Shown piece after piece: positions 1-5,352 of a stretch of 5,362 nt of DNA. The position numbers and the translations under genes were made by a program. The stretch comes from Candidatus Latescibacterota bacterium. Its GTDB lineage: Bacteria; Latescibacterota; UBA2968; GCA-2709665. Position 1 is the stretch's first letter. Each line of letters begins with the position of its first letter. The notes under the pieces were generated by a model, which worked only from the letters and a program-made list of their open reading frames with translations, made no database searches and was not told the DNA's origin. Where the stretch lies: contig JASLMQ010000252.1 in NCBI GenBank assembly GCA_030746455.1, positions 1 through 5,362 of the forward strand, written 5' to 3'.

Positions 1-288
1 ACCGAGGACGACTACATACACACCCAGCCAGAGGGCGGCTCTCCTATCGCCGCCCAGCCTCGCGAAGGCGCCCTGAGAAAAGAACGCCGCCGTCACCGCG
101 ATGATCAGCAACAGTGCGGGGCCAAAGGAGGTGGGTGGCGCACCGATGAGCACGGCCACCAACGGCGTGTAGATCATCGCCCACACGCCGTATTCCTTGG
201 GCACGATCGGACGCAAGAGATTCGGCTGGCTCGCGCCTGAAGTGCTCAACTGGGTGCGGTTCTCCGGCGTGCAGCTGTCTGCCGGCAT
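1..288 (-). CDS. YwiC-like integral membrane protein, N-terminal part (cut by window edge)
   Basis: The frame is open from ATG at 288-286 to base 1, giving 96 residues with no stop, so the C-terminal part lies outside the window. A hydrophilic N-terminus of about 28 residues is followed by P-K-E-Y-G-V-W-A-M at residues 30-38. This matches the P-K-E/Q-H-G-A-W-A-M signature at the start of YwiC-like proteins, a family of multi-pass membrane proteins usually about 240-260 residues long. Hydrophobic stretches at about residues 35-50, 55-75 and from 84 onward fit the first three membrane helices. The start is supported by GGAGGT (minus strand, bases 298-303), nine bases upstream of the ATG. The family has no established reaction. 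In Bacillus subtilis ywiC lies in the fnr/nar nitrate-respiration region, which only hints at a redox role. The gene is divergent from the peroxiredoxin. I am confident that it is a real gene and fairly confident of the family. Confidence 0.75.
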   Translation of the reverse strand, partial: MPADSCTPENRTQLSTSGASQPNLLRPIVPKEYGVWAMIYTPLVAVLIGAPPTSFGPALLLIIAVTAAFFSQGAFARLGGDRRAALWLGVYVVVLG

Positions 289-388
289 GTGCTGTCCACC
301 TCCGAGAAACCCGAATGGGCCACCGAAAGCGTCCTTCAGCCGCCTGAGTGGCGGAGGAAGGCCTGGTCTTGTGTAGACACCGACTGGG

Positions 389-417
389 AATATATCCGGA
401 ACCCATCCCTCGTGCAA
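389..417 (-). promoter_or_regulatory. Possible sigma70-like promoter for the ywiC-like gene
   Basis: On the minus strand TTGCAC (412-417) is followed after 17 bases by TATATT (389-394). The -10 matches the consensus at five of six positions, but the -35 only at its TTG. The predicted transcript would start near 382 and have a leader of about 95 nt before the start codon at 288. The spacing is ideal, but the weak -35 makes this tentative. Confidence 0.35.
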
Positions 418-452
418 GGGGAGCGGGACCCCACAAAATGGAACGTAGGGGC

Positions 453-480
453 TTGACAGACGGTCCAGATCCGCTATATT
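453..480 (+). promoter_or_regulatory. Sigma70-like promoter for the peroxiredoxin gene
   Basis: A perfect TTGACA (453-458) is followed after 16 bases by TATATT (475-480), which matches the -10 consensus at five of six positions. It points toward the peroxiredoxin and lies in a local AT-rich island within GC-rich DNA. The transcript would start near 487, giving a leader of about 125 nt. I looked for a clean OxyR-type ATAG-N7-CTAT array and did not find one, so the regulator is unknown. Confidence 0.6.
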
Positions 481-600
481 TGCTCCAGGAAGATAGTTTG
501 TTGATCGGAATAGTAATAAATAAGGTTTCACGATGCGGTCTTCGGAGCCGAGGACTTGACACCGGTCCTTCGCACCTTGGGACCATCACCATACTCAATC

Positions 601-607
601 AAGGAGG
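601..607 (+). promoter_or_regulatory. Shine-Dalgarno site that fixes the peroxiredoxin start
   Basis: AAGGAGG at 601-607 lies five bases before ATG at 613. It decides for ATG 613 over the in-frame upstream TTG at 556, which has no ribosome site and would add 19 residues absent from Prx6 proteins. Confidence 0.85.
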
Positions 608-612
608 CGGAT

Positions 613-1248
613 ATGGCACTTCGACTCGGGGATCAGGCCCCCGATTTCACCGCTGAGACGACGGAAGGTACGATCCAGTTCCACGACTGGCTCGGAGGCA
701 GCTGGGGCGTTCTGTTCTCGCACCCGAAGGACTATACACCGGTCTGCACGACCGAGCTCGGCACGGTCGCCAAGCTCAAGCCCGATCTCGAGAGGCTCAA
801 CGTGAAGGCCATCGGCCTGAGCGTGGATCCCCTGGACTCCCATCACGGGTGGATCGAGGACATCAACGAGACGCAGGAGACCACGGTCAACTTCCCGATC
901 ATCGCCGACGCGGATCGCAAAGTGTCCGACCTGTATGATATGATCCATCCCAATGCGGACGATACCCTGACCGTGCGTTCGGTCTTCATCATCGGGCCGG
1001 ACAAGAAGATCAAGCTGACCCTGACCTATCCCGCGTCCACCGGCCGCAATTTCGACGAGCTGTTGCGGGTGATCGAGTCCCTTCAGCTGACTGCGGACCA
1101 GAGCCTGGCCACCCCCGCCAACTGGCGACAAGGCGGTGACTGTATCATCAGCCCGGCCGTGGGAGATGACGAGGCGCGGGAGAAGTTCCCGCAGGGCATC
1201 CGGATCGTGAAGCCCTATCTCAGGTACACGTCCCATCCGAGCAACTAG
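613..1248 (+). CDS. 1-Cys peroxiredoxin, Prx6 family
   Basis: The product has 211 residues, typical of bacterial and archaeal Prx6 proteins of about 210-220. Such cytoplasmic enzymes reduce hydrogen peroxide and organic hydroperoxides through a peroxidatic cysteine. The N-terminal thioredoxin-fold domain carries H-P-K-D-Y-T-P-V-C-T-T-E-L at 37-49, with catalytic Cys45, Thr42 of the TxxC motif and a conserved Arg122 in T-V-R-S-V-F. The C-terminal 1-Cys domain (about 160-211) includes G-D-C-I-I-S-P and ends in the typical K-P-Y-L-R-Y-T. The only other cysteine is Cys177. This gives it a candidate partner or resolving cysteine, although the family usually regenerates with an external thiol. The gene has its own promoter and a leader of about 125 nt. 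It is followed by a repeat-filled gap and then the sulfite reductase on the same strand; whether they are co-transcribed is unclear. The family call is secure, but the physiological reductant is unknown. Confidence 0.95.
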   Translation: MALRLGDQAPDFTAETTEGTIQFHDWLGGSWGVLFSHPKDYTPVCTTELGTVAKLKPDLERLNVKAIGLSVDPLDSHHGWIEDINETQETTVNFPIIADADRKVSDLYDMIHPNADDTLTVRSVFIIGPDKKIKLTLTYPASTGRNFDELLRVIESLQLTADQSLATPANWRQGGDCIISPAVGDDEAREKFPQGIRIVKPYLRYTSHPSN

Positions 1249-1296
1249 ACTGATGCAACTGGTGACGAATTACAGTTTCGAAGAGCAGTGAGAAGG

Positions 1297-1471
1297 CAGC
1301 TTTCAGCGTTCGGCCATCAGCTGTGAGCTGAACCAGATCAATGGACGCGCCGGAAGGTGACGACCATACAGGCGCACGATGGTGCACCGCGTGCCGGATC
1401 TGCTAACTGCTGATGGCTGACGGCTGATGGCTGGTCTTCCCTTCTGCCCTCTGCCGTCTGCCGTCTGCCGG
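1297..1471. repeat. Three tracts of degenerate 7-bp tandem repeats in the gap before the sulfite reductase
   Basis: Tract A (1297-1331, five heptads) reads cagcttt, cagcgtt, cggccat, cagctgt, gagctga. Tract B (1400-1434, five heptads) reads ctgctaa, ctgctga, tggctga, cggctga, tggctgg. Tract C (1444-1471, four heptads) reads ctgccct, ctgccgt, ctgccgt, ctgccgg. On the opposite strand tract A has the same NNGCTGA-like pattern as B, so A and B are inverted relative to each other. Heptanucleotide repeats in intergenic DNA are known elsewhere, for example the STRR repeats of cyanobacteria, but I do not claim homology to them. The surrounding gap 1249-1523 holds no gene. Open frames through it are the Ser-Ala-Val-Ser or Gln-Thr-Ala type of low-complexity translation expected from such repeats. 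Confidence 0.8.
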
Positions 1472-1509
1472 CATTCAGCGGACTCCGCGCCACCACCAAT
1501 GGCCCAGCA

Positions 1510-1515
1510 AAGAGG
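1510..1515 (+). promoter_or_regulatory. Shine-Dalgarno-like site that helps choose the sulfite reductase start
   Basis: AAGAGG at 1510-1515 lies eight bases before GTG at 1524 but only two bases before the in-frame GTG at 1518. Normal spacing favours GTG 1524. The site is not a full AGGAGG, so the choice is probable rather than certain. Confidence 0.55.
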
Positions 1516-1523
1516 CGGTGCCA

Positions 1524-3257
1524 GTGCCAAAGGAAATCTCCAAAGTCGAGACCATCAAGGAGACCAGCCGGGGCCTCCGAGGAAAGCTGGCACAAGACCT
1601 CGATGATTCTGCTGCGGGATTCGACGAAGCGGGCAAGCAGCTCCTCAAGTTCCACGGGCTGTATCAAAACGATGATCGCGACACCCGCCGGGAGCGGAAG
1701 AAACAGGGATTGGACCCCGCCTACGCCTTCATGGTCCGGGCTCGGATTCCGGGCGGTGTCATTACTGCCGACCAGTACCTGGCCCTGGACGCCCTCTCGG
1801 AGCAGCACGCGGACGGCGACATCCGGTTGACCACCCGCCAGGCCGTTCAGTTCTACGGGATAGTCAAGGGCGACATCAAGGGTACCTTCCAGGACCTGAA
1901 CGACGCGCTCATCACCACCCTGGGTGCATGCGGCGACGTCGTACGGAATGTGATGTGCTGCCCGGCACCCCACGAGGACCGGGAGCATCTTCACGCCACC
2001 TGCGAGTCCCTGAGTGACCGCCTGCTTCCACAGACCCGGGCCTACCACGAGATCTGGCTGGACGGGGAGAAAGTGGTCGACACGAAGCAGGAGGTCGAAC
2101 CGATCTACGGCAACGCTTACCTGCCGCGCAAGTTGAAGATCGGGATCGCTCTACCCGACGACAACTGCGTCGACGTCCACACTCAGGACATCGGGCTGAT
2201 CGCGATCGTGGAGGATGGAGTCCTCCAGGGGTTCAACGTCCTGGTGGGTGGCGGCCTGGGAATGACCCACGGTAAAGAGCAGACCTATCCGCGTTTGGGC
2301 AGTCCCATCGGCTTCGCCTCAGCGGATGTCGTCCGGCGGGTGGTGGAGGGCATCATCACCATCCAGCGCGACTTCGGGAACCGGGAAGACAGGAAGCAGG
2401 CACGGCTGAAGTATCTGATCGACGACCGGGGCCTAGACTGGTTCAGGACGGAGCTTCACACCCGGATCGGCTTCGAGCTCCCGCCCTCCGCACCAACCGA
2501 CCCGATCCAGGTCGATGACCATATGGGTTGGCATCGTCAGGATGGCGACTCCTGGTATCTCGGTCTGCCGGTCGAGAACGGGCGCATCAGGGACGACGGA
2601 TCCCTCCAATTGCGCACGGCACTAAGGGAGGTCATCCAGAAGCACAGACCCGGCGTCCGGATCACGCCCCAGCAAAGCATCCTGCTCACCGACGTGGCCG
2701 AAGAGGCCATACATCAGATCGATGCCGCATTCAGGAGCCACGGCGTAAGGCTGGTGGAAGACATCACGCCGGCCAGGCGCTGGGCGATGGGGTGCCCGGC
2801 GCTGCCCACGTGCAGTCTGGCCCTGGCCGAGTCGGAGCGGGTCCTTCCCGGACTTGTGGGGGAGATCGAGACCGAACTGGACAACTTGGGTCTTGGAGAT
2901 GAACCGATCGCCATCCGCATGACCGGGTGCCCCAACGGGTGCGCGCGGCCCTTCACGGCCGAGCTCGCCTTCGTTGGCCGCACGCTCGACAAGTACAACA
3001 TCTACCTTGGCGGGAATGCAGAGGGCACCCGCCTTACCGAGATCTACGCCGAAGCGATCCCCACTCGAGACCTGGTGGCGACGGTTCTCCCGCTCTTCGA
3101 ATCGTGGGCAGAAGACCGCTGTCCGGGCGAGAGATTCGGTGACTACTGCGACCGGATCGGCGTCGATGAGCTCAGGGAGCACGTCGAGCTGGAGAGCCGG
3201 GTTCCGCGTCCGGCAGCCCGTCCCCCGGTCATCACCACGATGACGGGTGGAACCTGA
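1524..3257 (+). CDS. cysI: Assimilatory sulfite reductase, siroheme / 4Fe-4S hemoprotein subunit (CysI type)
   Basis: The product has 577 residues from GTG 1524 (579 from the alternative GTG 1518), close to the usual length of about 570. It should catalyse six-electron reduction of sulfite to sulfide in the cytoplasm for cysteine synthesis. Two ferredoxin-like plus nitrite/sulfite reductase modules are recognisable. The first contains V-R-A-R-I-P-G-G (Arg72 and Arg74), R-L-T-T-R-Q and G-D-V-V-R-N-V (Arg141). The cluster and siroheme cysteines are Cys424 and Cys430 (C-P-A-L-P-T-C) and Cys469 and Cys473 (T-G-C-P-N-G-C), with the spacing of Escherichia coli CysI Cys434/440/479/483. L-P-R-K-L-K (Lys203, Lys205) matches the two active-site lysines of sulfite reductases; nitrite reductases carry Asn at the second position, so sulfite is the likelier substrate. 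No flavoprotein CysJ, ferredoxin or other electron donor is encoded in the window. The gene converges with the MoeB-rhodanese gene. Confidence 0.92.
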   Translation: MPKEISKVETIKETSRGLRGKLAQDLDDSAAGFDEAGKQLLKFHGLYQNDDRDTRRERKKQGLDPAYAFMVRARIPGGVITADQYLALDALSEQHADGDIRLTTRQAVQFYGIVKGDIKGTFQDLNDALITTLGACGDVVRNVMCCPAPHEDREHLHATCESLSDRLLPQTRAYHEIWLDGEKVVDTKQEVEPIYGNAYLPRKLKIGIALPDDNCVDVHTQDIGLIAIVEDGVLQGFNVLVGGGLGMTHGKEQTYPRLGSPIGFASADVVRRVVEGIITIQRDFGNREDRKQARLKYLIDDRGLDWFRTELHTRIGFELPPSAPTDPIQVDDHMGWHRQDGDSWYLGLPVENGRIRDDGSLQLRTALREVIQKHRPGVRITPQQSILLTDVAEEAIHQIDAAFRSHGVRLVEDITPARRWAMGCPALPTCSLALAESERVLPGLVGEIETELDNLGLGDEPIAIRMTGCPNGCARPFTAELAFVGRTLDKYNIYLGGNAEGTRLTEIYAEAIPTRDLVATVLPLFESWAEDRCPGERFGDYCDRIGVDELREHVELESRVPRPAARPPVITTMTGGT

Positions 3258-3337
3258 TCGGCGAAGGCAGGTCCAGCAGGCGAGTTGGGTATTGCGTCTG
3301 TTGACGCGGCTCTCGATGCACAGCTTCCGACACGAAC

Positions 3338-3367
3338 GCGGGCGAAAGGCCGATGCCTTTCGCCCGC
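3338..3367. terminator. Probable transcription terminator hairpin between convergent genes
   Basis: A perfect 13-bp stem (3338-3350 with 3355-3367, left arm gcgggcgaaaggc) closes a four-base CGAT loop. It lies 80 bases after the sulfite reductase stop and 92 bases beyond the MoeB-rhodanese stop, where a shared bidirectional terminator would be expected. The run of T after the stem is poor on both strands (aacttcttgt on the plus strand), so it may act as a weak intrinsic terminator or as an mRNA 3'-end stabiliser. Confidence 0.7.
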
Positions 3368-3378
3368 AACTTCTTGTA

Positions 3379-3398
3379 CCCCCTACCTCCCTACCCCC
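3379..3398 (-). other. C-rich tract; G-rich on the transcribed MoeB-rhodanese 3' end
   Basis: The plus strand has runs of five, two, three and five C separated by TA, T and TA. A transcript of the minus-strand gene would carry the matching G runs between its stop codon and the hairpin. With one run of only two G, it could form at best a two-layer or imperfect quadruplex. It also reads as a near-tandem 8-mer (ccctacct, ccctaccc). Function is not established. Confidence 0.35.
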
Positions 3399-3459
3399 TG
3401 CGGCACGGTGCTCCGACTACTCGCACGGCATCGGGCTCGGCCCCATCCGCCCCCGTACG

Positions 3460-4626
3460 TCAGTATTTCGGCAGCGAGGGATCGATCTCGTCGATCCACG
3501 CCAGAATGCCCCCCTTGAGATGGCGGACCGAGGTGTAGCCCGAGTGGTAGAGCAGGCGAATGGCCTCCAGCGATCGGGTTCCATCACGGCAGTAGACGAG
3601 AATCGGCTTGCTGCCGTCGACCTCCGAGAGCCGGTCGGCGAGCTCCCCGCTGGGGATCAGCGTGGCACCCTCGAGATGGCAGATGTCCCACTCGTGCGGT
3701 TCGCGCACATCGAGCAGGAACACCTGGGACTGCTTCACCTGCTCCGAAAACTCCTGAGCGCCCAGGGGTATCTCATCAGGCGTCAGATCCTCCTCCACAC
3801 TCGCCGACACACCGCAGAACTGATCGTAGTCGATCAGCTCGTGGATCGAGGGATTCCTGCCGCACATCGGGCAGTTCTCGTCCTTGCGCAGCCCCACTTC
3901 GAGAAACCGCATGCCCATGGCATCGAAGATCATCAGCCGACCGATCAGCGACTCCCCCTTGTCGAGGATGAGCTTGATGGACTCGGTCGCCTGCACCAGC
4001 CCGATGATCCCGGGCAGAACCCCCAGCACACCCCCTTCCGCACAGCTGGGCACCAGGTCGGGCGGCGGGGGCACCGGATACAGGCAACGGTAGCAGGGAC
4101 CTCTCCTGGCCCAAAAGACACTGGCCTGACCTTCGAGGCCCATGACGGATCCGTACACATACGGCTTGTTCAGCAGGACACAGACATCGTTTGCAAGATA
4201 ACGCGTCTGGAAGTTGTCCGTGCCGTCGAGGATGAGGTCGTAGTCGCTGCAGATCTCCATCGCGTTCCTGGAGGTCAGCGCAACCTCGTGGGTCGCCACC
4301 TCGACGTTGGGATTGAGCTGGGCGAGTGACTCACGCGCCGAGTCGACCTTCGCCTCCCCAATGCTGTCCGTCTTGAAGATGATCTGCCTCTGCAGATTGG
4401 AATGGTCCACCACGTCGAAATCCACCAGCCCCAGCTTTCCCACCCCGGCCGCCGCCAGGTAGATCGCCGCCGGGGACCCGAGCCCACCGGTCCCGATGAG
4501 CAGGACGCTCGCCCCCTTCAGCCGCTTCTGCCCCTCCATCGCGATGTCGGGCAGAACCAGGTGCCGGCCGTAGCGCTGGATCTCTTCCTTACTAAAAGTG
4601 ATCGTCTGGTCTACGGGATGGCTCAT
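3460..4626 (-). CDS. moeB: MoeB/MoeZ-type sulfur-carrier adenylyltransferase with C-terminal rhodanese domain
   Basis: The product has 388 residues, like MoeZ (about 390) and eukaryotic MOCS3. The N-terminal E1 domain (about 10-250) uses ATP to adenylate the C-terminal glycine of a ubiquitin-like sulfur carrier. It has G-T-G-G-L-G-S at 45-51, N-L-Q-R at 77-80, Lys93, L-D-G-T-D-N at 133-138 with Asp137, and Cys195 in S-C-A-E-G-G-V-L-G at the E1 catalytic cysteine position. Zinc-site pairs are Cys178/Cys181 and Cys252/Cys255. The rhodanese domain (about 285-388) has D-V-R-E at 306-309 and the active loop C-R-D-G-T-R-S with Cys346, so it should carry a persulfide and make the carrier thiocarboxylate. 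GGAGG (minus strand, bases 4637-4641) lies ten bases before the ATG. No MoaD, ThiS or CysO gene is present, so molybdopterin, thiamine and cysteine roles cannot be separated. A ThiF label is possible, but the fusion favours MoeB/MoeZ. Confidence 0.93.
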   Translation of the reverse strand: MSHPVDQTITFSKEEIQRYGRHLVLPDIAMEGQKRLKGASVLLIGTGGLGSPAAIYLAAAGVGKLGLVDFDVVDHSNLQRQIIFKTDSIGEAKVDSARESLAQLNPNVEVATHEVALTSRNAMEICSDYDLILDGTDNFQTRYLANDVCVLLNKPYVYGSVMGLEGQASVFWARRGPCYRCLYPVPPPPDLVPSCAEGGVLGVLPGIIGLVQATESIKLILDKGESLIGRLMIFDAMGMRFLEVGLRKDENCPMCGRNPSIHELIDYDQFCGVSASVEEDLTPDEIPLGAQEFSEQVKQSQVFLLDVREPHEWDICHLEGATLIPSGELADRLSEVDGSKPILVYCRDGTRSLEAIRLLYHSGYTSVRHLKGGILAWIDEIDPSLPKY

Positions 4627-5016
4627 CCTCTAACGTCCTCCGTCTGCGTGGAATCGGCTCAGGACCTGCGATGTCCGGTGGATCCTGCTTCACCACGAGT
4701 TCTCTCTATCCCCAGATCCAGCTCCCCACCGGCCTCTGCGATCTATACTGCTAACGTTGGGATGCATAGGTCCGTTTGCCCTACATTCAATCGTTTCCGA
4801 CAGACTTCTGTTCTACAAGTGCTCTGGCCACCTCTAATCGATGAACTTTCTGCAGCAGGGGATCTTCGGGCGCCATTCGCCAACGTCTTTGCGATGGCCA
4901 GCGCTACACCCATCCGATACGCCCAAAACACGGGGCGGCAGGGATGGGAGCTCCCGCGTCTGGCACAAGCAACCCATGTGCGTCCAGCCACCGGGATCGG
5001 CAGGCCGCATTCCTCG

Positions 5017-5041
5017 GCGAGACCGCCCTCCGGTCTTTCGC
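5017..5041. other. Hairpin in the first repeat copy
   Basis: AGACCG (5020-5025) pairs with CGGTCT (5031-5036) around a five-base CCCTC loop. GCG (5017-5019) pairs with CGC (5039-5041) after a TT bulge. There is no T run after it, so a terminator is unlikely. Confidence 0.45.
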
Positions 5042-5181
5042 GGGAGCGCGATAGCGGATACCCGTGGTCCCCAGGAACGCGCAACCATACACAGGGATGA
5101 ACACCCTCTCGCGTCCGGCACAAGCAACAGAGCTGAGAACAACCACCTTGACCGGTAGACGAACCAAACCTGCGTGCGTCC

Positions 5182-5200
5182 CCCGCAAGGTCTTCGCGGG
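5182..5200. other. Hairpin in the second repeat copy
   Basis: CCCGC (5182-5186) pairs with GCGGG (5196-5200), continuing as AA with TT across a bulged C at 5195. It occupies the same relative place in the second repeat copy as the 5017-5041 hairpin does in the first, although the left arms differ in sequence. Confidence 0.45.
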
Positions 5201-5336
5201 AGGAAAGCCGCCCGGCGCCTGAGAGGGCTGGGCACGCGAGCTGGCGCAGCGTGTGGTGGGGTGAGCGATTTTCTTTCCCCGGTTTCTACTATGTTGAAAG
5301 TCAAGGACAAACTGCGAACGGTTGGCCCCAGATGCC

Positions 5337-5352
5337 TTGGTAACCCTACCAA
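5337..5352. other. Short perfect inverted repeat near the right edge
   Basis: TTGGTA (5337-5342) and TACCAA (5347-5352) flank ACCC. The DNA here is more AT-rich than its surroundings. It could be an operator half-site pair or a small hairpin upstream of a gene beyond the window; nothing else supports either reading. Confidence 0.35.

Larger units (their letters stand above)
4941..5203. repeat. Two degenerate direct copies of a unit about 155 bp long
   Basis: Three similar blocks recur in the same order. GGGATG occurs at 4941 and 5094. A 19-bp block differing at one base occurs at 4955-4973 (cgcgtctggcacaagcaac) and 5110-5128 (with ccggc for ctggc). GGTCTTTCGCGGGAG at 5032-5046 recurs with one T fewer at 5189-5202. 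The offsets are 153, 155 and 157 bp, as expected for an old tandem duplication with small indels; the DNA between the blocks has diverged. Each copy ends in a hairpin. I do not recognise the family. Confidence 0.6.

Noticed and set aside
475..515. OxyR-type binding site near the peroxiredoxin promoter
   Set aside because: CTAT and ATAG tetramers occur, but not with the seven-base spacing of the OxyR motif.
44..598. A 184-codon minus-strand open frame across the divergent control region
   Set aside because: It is in a different frame from the YwiC-like sequence, crosses both promoters and looks like Arg-rich noise. The frame starting at 288 has a ribosome site and family motif.
556..612. Upstream TTG start that would lengthen the peroxiredoxin by 19 residues
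   Set aside because: There is no ribosome site before it, and ATG 613 has AAGGAGG at the right distance and gives the normal family N-terminus.
1338..2048. A 236-codon minus-strand open frame over the heptad repeats and the start of cysI
   Set aside because: It is antisense to well-conserved CysI sequence, and its C-terminal part is just the translation of the heptamer repeats.
3247..4329. A 360-codon plus-strand open frame opposite the MoeB-rhodanese gene
   Set aside because: It lies antisense to a gene with complete E1 and rhodanese motifs. Long antisense frames are expected in GC-rich coding DNA, and its translation shows no domain.
4941..5203. CRISPR array
   Set aside because: There are only two repeat copies, about 155 bp apart and imperfect, unlike the 50-80 bp period of CRISPR, and no cas gene is present.
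5195..5260. RNase P RNA-like sequence (GGAGGAAAG followed by a GC-rich stretch)
   Set aside because: Only a short stretch resembles the conserved start of bacterial RNase P RNA, and the other conserved blocks were not found.
4834..5352. A 172-codon minus-strand open frame in the right flank
   Set aside because: Its composition is rich in Arg, Pro, Cys and Trp, with no domain and no clear ribosome site; overlapping frames of similar quality exist in the same DNA.
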